A stretch of DNA of 64,000 bases, from positions 238,268 to 302,267 of the forward strand of contig NZ_BAABHK010000015.1 in NCBI RefSeq assembly GCF_039542055.1, written 5' to 3'. This DNA comes from Actinoallomurus vinaceus (GTDB lineage: Bacteria > Actinomycetota > Actinomycetes > Streptosporangiales > Streptosporangiaceae). A program made the position numbers and the translations under genes. The notes beneath the pieces were generated by a model. That model saw only the letters and a list, made by a program, of their open reading frames with translations, was not told where the DNA came from and did no database searches. Numbering within the stretch: the first letter of the stretch is position 1; every line of letters begins with the position of its first letter. Shown here one piece after another: positions 1 to 8,732 of this stretch.

Positions 1-390
1 CTCGCCGCGTCCCGCCTGCTCGACCCGGCCACCAGCCTGCTGCTGGCCGCCGCCGCCCACGAGGCCCGCATCGCCGACGCCGACAACCGGGAGTTCGCCG
101 AGAGCGACCTGTCCCGCGCCCTGCGGGCCGTCGTCGAGCAGCCGGGCTTCCGCGACACCCTCGCCGCCCGCGAGGACGGCGCGGCGCTGCTCGAGGAGCT
201 CGACGCCGCCGTACGGAAGGTGGCGTACGCCCGCAGCTTCTACAACAACGCGGTCACCGCGACCCGCGCCGCGCGGCGCAAGCTCCTGCCCCGCGCGCTG
301 CACCTGGCGGGCCGGGCGCCGCTCCCGGAGTTCTTCGAGATCGACGACTCCCCGCCCGAGACGTCCGCCGAGGCCGTCCGGTCGGGCTGA
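1..390 (+). CDS. LemA-family protein, C-terminal part (5' end outside window)
   Basis: Only the last 129 codons are present; the reading frame is open from base 1 to the TGA at 388-390. The fragment is alpha-helical and Ala/Arg/Glu-rich, and it contains ARSFYNNAV followed about 30 residues later by PEFFEIDD. This matches the C-terminal helix and tail of LemA-like proteins, which are usually membrane-anchored helical bundles of unknown function. The N-terminal membrane segment that would confirm the family lies outside the window. The gene is followed by 108 bp of non-coding sequence before the next gene. Confidence 0.6.
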   Translation, partial: LAASRLLDPATSLLLAAAAHEARIADADNREFAESDLSRALRAVVEQPGFRDTLAAREDGAALLEELDAAVRKVAYARSFYNNAVTATRAARRKLLPRALHLAGRAPLPEFFEIDDSPPETSAEAVRSG

Positions 391-498
391 CGGCCAAGTG
401 CCCGCCGGTCGGGGATTCGCCACGATGTCCATGGCCTGCGCCGCTCGACTACCCTCGCCCGTTAGGAACACTTCCGATTCAGCGGGAGAGGACGCCTC

Positions 499-1536
499 AT
501 GTCCGATCTCCAGTCGCATAGCAGGCCGTACGTCGCCGCCCTGAGCGCCGCCGCGCTCGGCGCCCTGGCGCTCTCCGCGTGCTCCAGCGAGAAGAACAAC
601 ACCGCGGCCCCGCCGAGGACCGCGGACACTCCGGTGGCGTCGGCGACGTCCTCCCCGAGCCCGGCGACGGGCCACCCCTTCACCGGGCGGCCGGGCGCCC
701 GGAACGGCCCGGTGCTGGCCGTGAAGATCGACAACACACGGTCGGCCAAGCCGCAGCGCGGCCTGCGGTCGGCCGACATCGTCTACGTCGAGCAGGTCGA
801 AGGCGGCCTGTCCCGCGTCATGGCGGTCTTCTCCTCGACCCTCCCGCCGCAGGTCGGGCCGGTCCGCAGCGCCCGGATCTCCGACCTGCACATCCTGCCG
901 CAGTTCGGCCGCCCCGCGTTCGCGTACTCGGGCGTCCAGAGCAAGATGAAGCCCTACCTCGCCCGGGCCTCGCTGATCGACGTCTCCCCGGACACCACCG
1001 GCGGCGCGTACACGCGGCGCGGGCCCAACCCGGCGCCGTACAACCTGTACGCGTCGCCGCAGCGGCTGCTCGCCAAGGCGACCCAGGCGACCAAGGCCCG
1101 CGACATCGGCTTCCGCTTCGGCCCCGCGCCGTCCGGCGGCACCGCGACGACGTCCTTCACCGCGCGCTTTCCGTCGACGTCGCTCGTCTTCCGCTGGTCG
1201 GGGAAGGAGCACCGCTGGCTCGCCTCCCAGGACGGCCGTCCGGACCGCGCGGCCGAGGGCGGACAGCTGGGCGGCCAGACGATCGTGATCCAGCGGGCTC
1301 AGACCACGAGGTCGCCGTTCCACGACTTCCTCGGCAACTACACGCCGCTGATCCACACGGTGGGCACGGGGACCGCGACGGTGCTGCGCGACGGCAAGGC
1401 GTACGACGCCCGCTGGTCCCGCCCGTCGGAGACCCGGGGCACGACCTTCACGACCCGGTCGGGGCAGCCGATGACCTTCGCGCCCGGCCAGGTGTGGATC
1501 GTCATCGTCAACGCCGGCCGTCCCGTGGTCCCCTGA
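499..1536 (+). CDS. DUF3048 domain-containing lipoprotein
   Basis: 345-residue predicted lipoprotein. The signal peptide ends in a lipobox LSAC with Cys28, followed by a Ser/Thr/Pro-rich linker (about residues 30-60). The rest matches the DUF3048 (YerB-type) family: motifs include VKIDN, SADIVYVEQVEGG, PVRSARISD and FAYSG in the N-terminal domain, and a C-terminal domain ending near PGQVWIVIV. The biochemical role of the family is unknown; it is expected on the outer face of the membrane. An AG-rich ribosome-binding site (GGGAGAGGA) precedes the ATG. The gene appears to stand alone, 100 bp upstream of pdxS. Confidence 0.85.
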   Translation: MSDLQSHSRPYVAALSAAALGALALSACSSEKNNTAAPPRTADTPVASATSSPSPATGHPFTGRPGARNGPVLAVKIDNTRSAKPQRGLRSADIVYVEQVEGGLSRVMAVFSSTLPPQVGPVRSARISDLHILPQFGRPAFAYSGVQSKMKPYLARASLIDVSPDTTGGAYTRRGPNPAPYNLYASPQRLLAKATQATKARDIGFRFGPAPSGGTATTSFTARFPSTSLVFRWSGKEHRWLASQDGRPDRAAEGGQLGGQTIVIQRAQTTRSPFHDFLGNYTPLIHTVGTGTATVLRDGKAYDARWSRPSETRGTTFTTRSGQPMTFAPGQVWIVIVNAGRPVVP

Positions 1537-1636
1537 GCGGACCCGCCGAGGGAGCGGACATCGAGGGCGAAACCCGTCCTACCTCGAACTACCATGGAGA
1601 GCGACAAGCGTGATCGATTCTCCGAAGAGGTAGCCC

Positions 1637-2554
1637 GTGTCCACTGCCACTCCCGCCCAGTCCACCGCCACTCCGGAGACCGGCACCGCCCGCGTCAAGC
1701 GGGGAATGGCGGAGATGCTCAAGGGCGGCGTGATCATGGATGTCGTCACTCCGGAACAGGCCAAGATCGCCGAAGACGCCGGCGCGGTCGCGGTCATGGC
1801 TCTGGAGCGCGTGCCCGCCGACATCCGGGCCGAGGGCGGCGTCTCGCGGATGAGCGACCCGGACATGATCGAGGGCATCATCGACGCGGTGTCGATCCCC
1901 GTCATGGCCAAGGCCCGCATCGGGCACTTCGTCGAGGCACAGGTCCTGCAGGCGCTCGGTGTCGACTACATCGACGAGTCCGAGGTCCTGACCCCGGCGG
2001 ACTATGAGAACCACATCGACAAGTGGGCGTTCACCGTCCCGTTCGTCTGCGGTGCCACCAACCTCGGCGAGGCGCTCCGCCGCATCACCGAGGGCGCGGC
2101 CATGATCCGCTCCAAGGGTGAGGCGGGCACCGGGGACGTCTCCAACGCCACGACGCACATGCGCCGTCTGCGGCAGGACATCCGGCGGCTCGGCGCCCTG
2201 CCCGAGGATGAGCTCTTCGTCGCGGCCAAGGAGCTGCAGGCTCCCTACGAGCTGGTCAAGGAGGTCGCCACGGCCGGCAAGCTGCCCGTCGTGCTGTTCA
2301 CCGCGGGCGGCATCGCCACCCCGGCGGACGCCGCGATGATGATGCAGCTCGGTGCCGAGGGCGTGTTCGTCGGCTCGGGCATCTTCAAGTCCGGCGACCC
2401 GGCCAAGCGTGCCGAGGCGATCGTCAAGGCCACCACCTTCTACGACGACCCCGATGTCATCGCCAAGGTCTCCCGGGGACTCGGTGAGGCGATGGTGGGC
2501 ATCAACGTCTCGACGCTGTCGGAGTCGGACCGCCTTGCCGGGCGCGGCTGGTAG
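1637..2554 (+). CDS. pdxS: Pyridoxal 5'-phosphate synthase, synthase subunit PdxS
   Basis: 305-residue (beta/alpha)8-barrel subunit that condenses ribose 5-phosphate, glyceraldehyde 3-phosphate and ammonia to PLP in the DXP-independent pathway; ammonia comes from the glutaminase PdxT. Visible family motifs are KGGVIMDVVTPEQA near the N-terminus, the Schiff-base lysine in MAKARIGHF, the second catalytic lysine region KGEAGTGDV, and the phosphate loops AGGIATPADA and GVFVGSGIFKSGDP. The GTG start is preceded by GAAGAGG. pdxT is 2.3 kb downstream on the same strand, separated by two genes, an unusual split for this pair. Confidence 0.97.
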   Translation: MSTATPAQSTATPETGTARVKRGMAEMLKGGVIMDVVTPEQAKIAEDAGAVAVMALERVPADIRAEGGVSRMSDPDMIEGIIDAVSIPVMAKARIGHFVEAQVLQALGVDYIDESEVLTPADYENHIDKWAFTVPFVCGATNLGEALRRITEGAAMIRSKGEAGTGDVSNATTHMRRLRQDIRRLGALPEDELFVAAKELQAPYELVKEVATAGKLPVVLFTAGGIATPADAAMMMQLGAEGVFVGSGIFKSGDPAKRAEAIVKATTFYDDPDVIAKVSRGLGEAMVGINVSTLSESDRLAGRGW

Positions 2555-2721
2555 GGATCCAGGAGTACGCCACGTCGCCTGTCCGCCGGGCGGGGAGGGC
2601 AGGACCCGGGTCGCCTCGGGGCCTCCCCAGCCCGGCGCGGGCGGGCTACCCTGTCGGGGGCCCGGCGGCGTGGCGCTTCCGCGGGCGGACCGGTGCAGTG
2701 GCCGCAGGAGGGACGAGACCC

Positions 2722-3366
2722 ATGGCGTGGTCTATCGCGCTGGCGTGCGCGAGCGTTGACGATCCGGTCAACGCCTTTCGGCAGGGCCTGATCCCGGATC
2801 CGGACGCCGCCGCCGACCTGGCGCGGCGTCTCTACCCGGACTCGGCCGTCGTCGAGAGCGGCGACACGGTCCTGGACTTCGCGCTCTGGCCCTATGAGGA
2901 CGAGCTGTTCGTCGGAGCGTACGGCGACGCGCTGATCGTCTGCGACCGCCGGCTGTACGACGTCGACGACGCGGCCCGCACCCTCGCCGACCAGATCGCG
3001 GCGGCGCTGCCCGGCGCCACGTGCGGCGTGCTGGTCCTGCACAGCGTGGTGTCCGGGTGCTGGTTCCGCTGGTACGAACGCAACCGTCCCGAGCGGGACG
3101 TCTTCGTGACCAAGGAGGACGGCGTCGTCGTCGACCTCGGCGCGCGGCTTCCGGCGGAGGAGCCCTTCTGGAAGGCGATCGACGAGGGCGCGTCCGACGT
3201 GCCCCTGCCGTTCGACTACGAGCAGTACGGCCTGGCGCTGGCCCGCGAGCAGCTGTTCGGCCGGGGCCTCAGCGAGCGCGGTCCGGACGGGTTCCTGCCC
3301 CTCGAGCTGTCGCTCCGGCGGTTCAAGATCCGTTCACTGACCCGGCAGGGCGGAACCTCCAACTGA
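2722..3366 (+). CDS. DUF6928-like hypothetical protein
   Basis: 214 residues from the chosen ATG at 2722, which has AGGAGGGA at 2706-2713. An in-frame GTG at 2698 has no such site. The protein is soluble, with a Rossmann-like beginning (MAWSIALACASVDDP) and motifs RRLYPDS, LVLHSVVSGCWFRWYE and PLPFDYEQYGLALAREQLFG. These resemble the actinobacterial family DUF6928, from memory of that family's sequence pattern, so the assignment is moderate. No catalytic motif is evident. It sits between pdxS and an XRE regulator, so a link to PLP metabolism is possible but only inferred from position. Confidence 0.65.
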   Translation: MAWSIALACASVDDPVNAFRQGLIPDPDAAADLARRLYPDSAVVESGDTVLDFALWPYEDELFVGAYGDALIVCDRRLYDVDDAARTLADQIAAALPGATCGVLVLHSVVSGCWFRWYERNRPERDVFVTKEDGVVVDLGARLPAEEPFWKAIDEGASDVPLPFDYEQYGLALAREQLFGRGLSERGPDGFLPLELSLRRFKIRSLTRQGGTSN

Positions 3367-3400
3367 CCCGCGAGCGGCTCTGCGTGTGCCGACCGGGTTG

Positions 3401-3428
3401 AAGGATGTCCGGGTTTAAGGATGTCCGG
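3401..3428 (+). repeat. Two 12-bp direct repeats upstream of the XRE gene
   Basis: AAGGATGTCCGG occurs at 3401-3412 and again at 3417-3428, a 16-bp period, in the 135-bp gap before the XRE-type gene starting at 3502. Tandem short repeats just upstream of a DNA-binding protein gene are candidates for an autoregulatory operator; this is inference only. Confidence 0.45.
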
Positions 3429-3501
3429 CGGGGAAATTCGGTCTTAGGCTGAAATCGGCTTCGCAAGGGGACAGCGCCGCGGCACCAGGGGGTGCGGAAC
3501 A

Positions 3502-4692
3502 GTGACCGAGCCTGACAACATCGGCGACCGGCTCAGGTCGCTTCGCGATGGACGCTCCATGACCCGGAACGAACTGGCCGACGACTCCGGAGTGGACGTC
3601 GACCTGATCGAGAAGCTCGAACACGGCCGGCGCCGGACGGCGCGCCTCACCTCGCTCACGAGGCTGGCCGGCGCGCTCGGCGTCGGCGTCTCGCGGCTGC
3701 TCGGCGAGCGGCGGCCCGAAGAGCAGGGCTCTCGCGACGACGTGCGGAACGTCGGCGACGCCGTCGTGTCGGCCGACTCGATGCCCGGCATGGACGCCGA
3801 TGACGCCGGCGAGACGCCCGACCTCGCCGAGCTGGACGCCGCCGTCGACGCGGCCTGGCGCGACTACCGGTCCGGCAACATGTCGCGTCTCGCCGGAAAC
3901 CTCCCTGGCCTGATCGGCGAGGCCCGCCTCGCGGTCGGCGAGATCGGGGCTATGGCGGCCGGACCGCTCGCCGAGGCTCATCAGCTCGCCGCCCGCCTGT
4001 TCGTGCACTACGGCAGGTACGACCTCGCGGAGATCGCCGCCGAACGCGCGATCCGGGCGGCGGAGGGCGGCGGTGACGAGCTGGAGTGGGAGACGCTGCA
4101 CGGCACCTACTCGTGGACCCTGCTCCGCGAGGGCCAGGTCCGCGCGTCGGAGGACCACGCGGTGTGGATCGCCGAACGGACCGAACCGTCGATGGGCGAG
4201 GCCGCCCTGCGCGACCTGACGGTGTGGGGCGACCTGATGATGGCCGCCATGGCGGCGGCCTGCGCGGGGGACCGCTGCGCGGGCGCGACCGAGTACCTCG
4301 GACTCGCCGGATCGGCCGCGCGCCGGTTCGAGCACGACCGCGTCGACCATCACGTGGGGTTCGGCCCCTCCCGGGTCGCGACCGAGGCGACGCGCGCGTA
4401 CGCGACGCTGCACGAGCCGGGGCTGGCGCTGCGATCGGCCGGTGAGGTGCATGCCGACGAGCTTTCGGGTACGGCGTACGGCCGCCATCTGATCGACGTG
4501 GCACGGGCGCAGGCGGAGATCCGGGACCTGCGGGCCGCGGAGGAGACGCTCCGCGCGGCCGAGAGCCTGTGCGCGCGGTCGTTCCGGCCCGGTGGGCCGG
4601 CGTGTTCCGTCGTCACCGACGTGGTGATCGACGTCGGGCACCTGACACCGGAGCTGCGGCACATGGCGCGGTCCGTCGCGGTCGAGGTGTAG
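3502..4692 (+). CDS. XRE-family transcriptional regulator with helical C-terminal domain
   Basis: 396 residues. Residues about 9-66 form a Cro/C1-type helix-turn-helix (GDRLRSLRDGRSMTRNELAD, VDLIEKLEHGRR, LARLLGVGVSRLLGERR-like end). An acidic linker (about 75-110) follows, then about 280 residues of Ala-rich helices resembling the TPR-like sensor domains found in many actinobacterial XRE proteins. The start is GTG at 3502. The gene lies between pdxS and pdxT on the same strand, with direct repeats at 3401-3428 upstream. It could respond to a small molecule and control itself or the PLP genes; nothing in the sequence identifies the ligand. Confidence 0.8.
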   Translation: MTEPDNIGDRLRSLRDGRSMTRNELADDSGVDVDLIEKLEHGRRRTARLTSLTRLAGALGVGVSRLLGERRPEEQGSRDDVRNVGDAVVSADSMPGMDADDAGETPDLAELDAAVDAAWRDYRSGNMSRLAGNLPGLIGEARLAVGEIGAMAAGPLAEAHQLAARLFVHYGRYDLAEIAAERAIRAAEGGGDELEWETLHGTYSWTLLREGQVRASEDHAVWIAERTEPSMGEAALRDLTVWGDLMMAAMAAACAGDRCAGATEYLGLAGSAARRFEHDRVDHHVGFGPSRVATEATRAYATLHEPGLALRSAGEVHADELSGTAYGRHLIDVARAQAEIRDLRAAEETLRAAESLCARSFRPGGPACSVVTDVVIDVGHLTPELRHMARSVAVEV

Positions 4693-4866
4693 GAACGGCG
4701 GGCGCGGGAGCCGCCGGAGGAGGAGCGGCGGTCCAGGAGCAGGAGTTCGCGGTCCGGCCGGGGGATCAGGCCGGGCCGCGCGGCGGGGGAAGATCGCTGC
4801 CTGCTGCCGGTGTTATGACAGGCACTAGGCTCATTGTCCGTACATCTCATTCTGAAGGGCTGATTC

Positions 4867-5472
4867 GTGGTTGCTGCTGTCCCGACGATCGGCGTGCTCG
4901 CACTGCAGGGAGACGTCCGTGAGCACCGGCGCGCGCTGGAGTCCTGCGGAGCGTCGACGGAGGCCGTGCGGCGCCCGGAGGAGCTCGAGCGGGTCGACGC
5001 GCTCGTGATCCCCGGCGGGGAGTCCACCACGATGTGGCGGCTCGCACGCTCGTTCGAGCTGCTGGAGCCGCTGCGAAAGCGGATCGAACAGGGCATGCCG
5101 GCGTACGGCTCGTGCGCGGGGATGATCATGCTGGCCGACCGGATCGCCGACGGCGCCAAGGGGCAGGAGACGATCGGCGGCATCGACATGCTCGTTCGCC
5201 GCAACGCGTTCGGCCGCCAGGTCGACTCCTTCGAGTCCGATGTCCACGTCGCCGGGCTCGACACGCCGTTCCACGCGGTGTTCATCCGGGCACCGTGGGT
5301 CGAATCGGTCGGTGGCGCCGCCGAGGTCCTCGGACGTGCCGAGTCCGGCGACGCCGCCGGTAGGATCGTGGCGGTCCGGCAGGGACACTTGCTCGCGACG
5401 TCATTCCATCCGGAGCTCACCGGCGACGCGCGGATCCACCGGCTCTTCCTCGACATGGTGAAGGGAACGTAA
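4867..5472 (+). CDS. pdxT: Pyridoxal 5'-phosphate synthase, glutaminase subunit PdxT
   Basis: 201-residue class I glutamine amidotransferase that releases ammonia for PdxS. The triad is visible: nucleophile Cys83 in YGSCAGMI, His181 and Glu183 in FHPEL. The oxyanion segment GGESTTMW begins at residue 50. Length is typical. The GTG start at 4867 is used because the protein must begin just before VPTIGVLALQG. The stop overlaps the yebC start by one base (TAATG), indicating translational coupling. It is separated from pdxS by two genes. Confidence 0.96.
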   Translation: MVAAVPTIGVLALQGDVREHRRALESCGASTEAVRRPEELERVDALVIPGGESTTMWRLARSFELLEPLRKRIEQGMPAYGSCAGMIMLADRIADGAKGQETIGGIDMLVRRNAFGRQVDSFESDVHVAGLDTPFHAVFIRAPWVESVGGAAEVLGRAESGDAAGRIVAVRQGHLLATSFHPELTGDARIHRLFLDMVKGT

Positions 5473-6224
5473 TGAGCGGCCACTCCAAGTGGGCGACGAC
5501 GAAGCACAAGAAGGCCGCCGTCGACGCCAAGCGGGGCAAGCTTTTCGCCAAGCTCATCAAGAACATCGAGGTGGCCGCCCGGACCGGTGGAGGCGACCCG
5601 GACGGCAACCCGACGCTCTACGACGCGATCCAGAAGGCCCGCAAGAACTCCGTGCCGCTCGACAACATCGAGCGGGCCCGCAAGCGCGGCGCGGGGGAGG
5701 AGGCCGGCGGCGCCGAGTGGCAGACGATCATGTACGAGGGCTATGCCCCCGGCGGTGTCGCCGTGCTGATCGAGTGCCTCACCGACAACCGCAACCGCGC
5801 CGCCTCCGACGTGCGCACGGCCCTCACCCGCAACGGCGGCTCGCTGGCCGACCCGAACTCGGTGTCGTACCTGTTCAACCGCAAGGGCGTCATCATCGTC
5901 CCCAAGGAGGGCACCTCCGAGGACGACGTCATGCTGGCCGTCCTCGACGCGGGCGCCGAGGAGGTCAACGACCTCGGCGAGTCGTTCGAGGTGATCAGCG
6001 AGGCCGGTGACCTCGTCGCGGTCCGCAAGGCCCTGCAGGAGGCCGGCGTCGACTACGAGTCCGCGGAGGCCAACTTCCTCCCGAGCGTCAGCGTCCCCGT
6101 CGACGAGGACGCCGCCAAGAAGGTCTTCCGTCTCCTCGAGGCGCTGGAGGACAGCGACGACGTCCAGAACGTCTTCGCCAACTTCGACGTCTCCGACGAG
6201 ATCATGGAGAAGATCGAGGCCTGA
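5472..6224 (+). CDS. YebC/PmpR family regulatory or translation-assisting protein
   Basis: 250 residues, the normal size for the YebC/TACO1 family. It begins with the diagnostic MSGHSKWATTKHKKAAVDAKRG and continues with KARKNSVPLDNIERA and YEGYAPGGVAVLIECLTDNRNR. The family is annotated as a DNA-binding regulator near ruvC in many bacteria; later work on homologues implicates it in translation through difficult peptide motifs. It overlaps pdxT by one base and precedes the ruvCAB genes, a conserved actinobacterial order. Confidence 0.93.
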   Translation: MSGHSKWATTKHKKAAVDAKRGKLFAKLIKNIEVAARTGGGDPDGNPTLYDAIQKARKNSVPLDNIERARKRGAGEEAGGAEWQTIMYEGYAPGGVAVLIECLTDNRNRAASDVRTALTRNGGSLADPNSVSYLFNRKGVIIVPKEGTSEDDVMLAVLDAGAEEVNDLGESFEVISEAGDLVAVRKALQEAGVDYESAEANFLPSVSVPVDEDAAKKVFRLLEALEDSDDVQNVFANFDVSDEIMEKIEA

Positions 6225-6290
6225 TCCCATCCGCCGTGGGGGCGCCCGGTGCCTGCGCGGGCGTCCCGGCGGATGCCGTAGCGTACGTCC

Positions 6291-7433
6291 GTGGACATCC
6301 GAGCGCTCGCGACCGAGGATCTCAACGCGGCCTATGACCTGAAGGTTCGTGCCTTCGGGCCGGGCGACCAGGCGCAGTGGTTGCGCTCCATCCGTCCCGC
6401 CCTGCGACAGGGCCGCGTGTTCGGGGTCTACGACGGCCACCGCCTCGTCGCCTCCGCCCGTTACCACCTGTTCGACCAGTGGTGGCACGGACGCGCGGTC
6501 CCGATGGGCGGCGTCGCGAGTGTGGCCGTGGCCCCGGAGGAGCGCGGTCGCGGCGTCGGGCGTCGCCTGGCCCGGGCTCTTCTGGAGGTCATGGACGGCC
6601 TGCCGCTCGCGGCGCTCTACCCAGCCACCGCGCCGGTCTACCGCTCCGTCGGGTACGAGCACGCCGGTGCGCAGCACTTCGTCACCCTCGCGTCCGAGGC
6701 ACTGCGCACGCTCGGCACCGGATCGGTGAAGATCCGGCGCGTGGGCCCCGACGACGCCGCCGACGTCGTCCGGCTGCTGCGCCGCCTCCACACCGAGGCG
6801 CGTGACAACGGGCCGATCGACCGGGGCGAGGACTTCTTCCGGGACCTGCTGGACAGCCCGGATCTCTTCGCCTATCTCGCCGAGGACGGCTTCCTCGCCT
6901 ACGGCTGGGGCGCGGGCGGCCAAGAGCTCGTCGTGCACCGTTGCGTGGCCGGATCCGCCGAGACCGCTCGGGCGCTCTGGGCACTCGTCGGATCCGGCTC
7001 CTCGATGGCCCGGACCGTGCGCGCCTGCGTCGCCCCGGACGATTCCCTGTTCTGGCTCCTGCGCGACCGGTCCGCGGAGGACATGCACCGTGCCTCGTGG
7101 ATGCTGCGGGTCCTCGACGCGCCGGCGGCCGTCGCCGCCCGCGGCTTCCCCACCGGCCTGTCGGCGGAGGTCCCCCTGACGATCACGGACGAGGAACGAC
7201 CGGGCAACGCCGGATCCTGGCGGCTGAGCGTCGACGGCGGCCGCGCCACCCTCACGCGTACGGACGGCGAACCGGACGCTCTCCGGCTGTCCGCCCGAGG
7301 CCTGGCGGCCCTCTACGCGGGCGTCTCGACGACCCGCCTGCGCCGCTCCGGCCTGGCCGAGGGCGACGCGTCCGCCGACGCGATCCTCGACGCGGCCTTC
7401 GGCGCGACGCCGTACATGCTCGACTACTTCTGA
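6291..7433 (+). CDS. Eis-like GNAT N-acetyltransferase
   Basis: 380 residues with the tripartite Eis architecture. An N-terminal GNAT fold carries the acetyl-CoA loop VAVAPEERGRGVGRRL (about 83-98), then comes a second GNAT-like domain, then an SCP2-like C-terminal domain. The chain ends TPYMLDYF, as in Eis proteins whose C-terminal carboxylate takes part in catalysis. Family members acetylate amines, including aminoglycosides; the natural substrate here is unknown. The GTG start at 6291 gives MDIRALATEDL, the usual beginning. It sits between yebC and ruvC with 66- and 94-bp gaps. Confidence 0.85.
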   Translation: MDIRALATEDLNAAYDLKVRAFGPGDQAQWLRSIRPALRQGRVFGVYDGHRLVASARYHLFDQWWHGRAVPMGGVASVAVAPEERGRGVGRRLARALLEVMDGLPLAALYPATAPVYRSVGYEHAGAQHFVTLASEALRTLGTGSVKIRRVGPDDAADVVRLLRRLHTEARDNGPIDRGEDFFRDLLDSPDLFAYLAEDGFLAYGWGAGGQELVVHRCVAGSAETARALWALVGSGSSMARTVRACVAPDDSLFWLLRDRSAEDMHRASWMLRVLDAPAAVAARGFPTGLSAEVPLTITDEERPGNAGSWRLSVDGGRATLTRTDGEPDALRLSARGLAALYAGVSTTRLRRSGLAEGDASADAILDAAFGATPYMLDYF

Positions 7434-7527
7434 TTCCCGCGCGACACGCCGGGGCCTGGGCGGCCCGAAGCCGTACACGGCGAGTAGCCTCGCTGCGAAC
7501 AGATGTTCGGAATGGAGAGGAATCGTC

Positions 7528-8052
7528 GTGCGGGTACTCGGCGTCGACCCCGGCCTGACCCGGTGCGGCGTGGGGGTGGTGGACGGCGCGCCGGGCACGC
7601 AGCTGCGGCTCGTGACCGTCGACGTCATCCGCACCAGCCCCGACGACGACATCGGGACCCGGCTGATCGGCCTCGAGCGCGGCCTGGAGGCGCTGCTCGA
7701 CGCCTACCGGCCCGACGCGGTGGCCGTCGAGCGCGTGTTCAGCCAGCACAACGTCTCCACCGTCATCGGGACGGCGCAGGCCGGTGCCATCGCCATCGCG
7801 TGCGGGGCACGGCGGGGACTGCCGGTCGTGCTGCACACCCCGAGCGAGGCCAAGGCCGCCGTCACCGGCAACGGCCGTGCCGACAAGGCCCAGGTCACCA
7901 GCATGGTGACCCGGCTGCTGCGGCTCGACACGCCGCCCAAGCCCGCCGACGCCGCAGACGCGCTGGCGCTCGCGATCTGCCACGTGTGGCGTGGCGGCGC
8001 TCAGGCGCGCATCCAGGCGGCGAGGATGAGACAGTACGGAGTCGACAGGTGA
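7528..8052 (+). CDS. ruvC: Crossover junction endodeoxyribonuclease RuvC
   Basis: 174 residues. Dimeric resolvase that cuts Holliday junctions after RuvAB branch migration. The acidic active site is visible: GVDPGLTRCG (first Asp at residue 7), AVERVFSQHN (Glu), and the C-terminal acidic pair region PADAADALALAICH. The GTG start is preceded by GGAGAGGA. First gene of the ruvC-ruvA-ruvB series, with ruvA 58 bp downstream. Confidence 0.96.
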   Translation: MRVLGVDPGLTRCGVGVVDGAPGTQLRLVTVDVIRTSPDDDIGTRLIGLERGLEALLDAYRPDAVAVERVFSQHNVSTVIGTAQAGAIAIACGARRGLPVVLHTPSEAKAAVTGNGRADKAQVTSMVTRLLRLDTPPKPADAADALALAICHVWRGGAQARIQAARMRQYGVDR

Positions 8053-8110
8053 GCGGAGACCAGAGCGTGCCATCGGCCGGCGGCTCCACGGTGCGCGGAG
8101 GGACAGGGCA

Positions 8111-8716
8111 GTGATCGCATTCGTCAGCGGGAAGGTCGCCGGCGCGGGACCGGACGGCGCCGTCATCGACGTCGGCGGCGTCGGCCTGTCGGTGCAGTGC
8201 ACCCCGGCCACGCTCGCCGGCCTGCGGGTGGGCGACCAGGCCCACGTCCCCACCTCGCTCGTCGTCCGCGAGGACTCCCTCACGCTGTACGGCTTCGCCG
8301 ACGACGACGAACGCGCGACCTTCGAGCTGCTGCAGACCGCCAGCGGCGTCGGGCCCCGGCTGGCGCTGGCCATGCTCGCCGTCCACCCGCCGAACGCCCT
8401 GCGCCGCGCCGTCGCCACCGAGGACGTGAACGCGCTGACCAAGGTGCCGGGCATCGGCAAGAAGGGCGCCCAGCGCATCGTGCTGGAGCTCAAGGACCGC
8501 CTCGGCGCGCCCGTCGACGACGACTCGGGCGCGCCCGTCTTCGTGACCCGCGCACTGCCCTGGCGCGACCAGGTCCACGCGGGGCTCACCAACCTCGGCT
8601 GGACCGGCAGGGACGCCGACGCCGCCGTCGACGCGGTGGCCACCGAGATCGACGGGCAGGACACCCCCGACATCGCCACCCTGCTCAAGATGGCCATGCG
8701 GAGGCTGAGCCGATGA
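8111..8716 (+). CDS. ruvA: Holliday junction branch migration protein RuvA
   Basis: 201 residues, GTG start. The N-terminal OB fold starts MIAFVSGKVAGAGPDGAVIDVGG. Two helix-hairpin-helix motifs occupy the middle (LLQTASGVGPRLALAML and ALTKVPGIGKKGAQRIVLEL), with a C-terminal RuvB-binding helical domain (about 145-201). It binds the four-way junction and recruits RuvB. Spacing of 16 bp to ruvB supports co-transcription. Confidence 0.96.
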   Translation: MIAFVSGKVAGAGPDGAVIDVGGVGLSVQCTPATLAGLRVGDQAHVPTSLVVREDSLTLYGFADDDERATFELLQTASGVGPRLALAMLAVHPPNALRRAVATEDVNALTKVPGIGKKGAQRIVLELKDRLGAPVDDDSGAPVFVTRALPWRDQVHAGLTNLGWTGRDADAAVDAVATEIDGQDTPDIATLLKMAMRRLSR

Positions 8717-8732
8717 GCCGCGGAGGGATCGC

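Noticed and set aside
4350..7652. 1100-codon open frame on the minus strand
   Set aside because: It is antisense to pdxT, yebC and the Eis-like gene, all clearly coding on the plus strand. Long stop-free antisense frames are expected in high-GC DNA.
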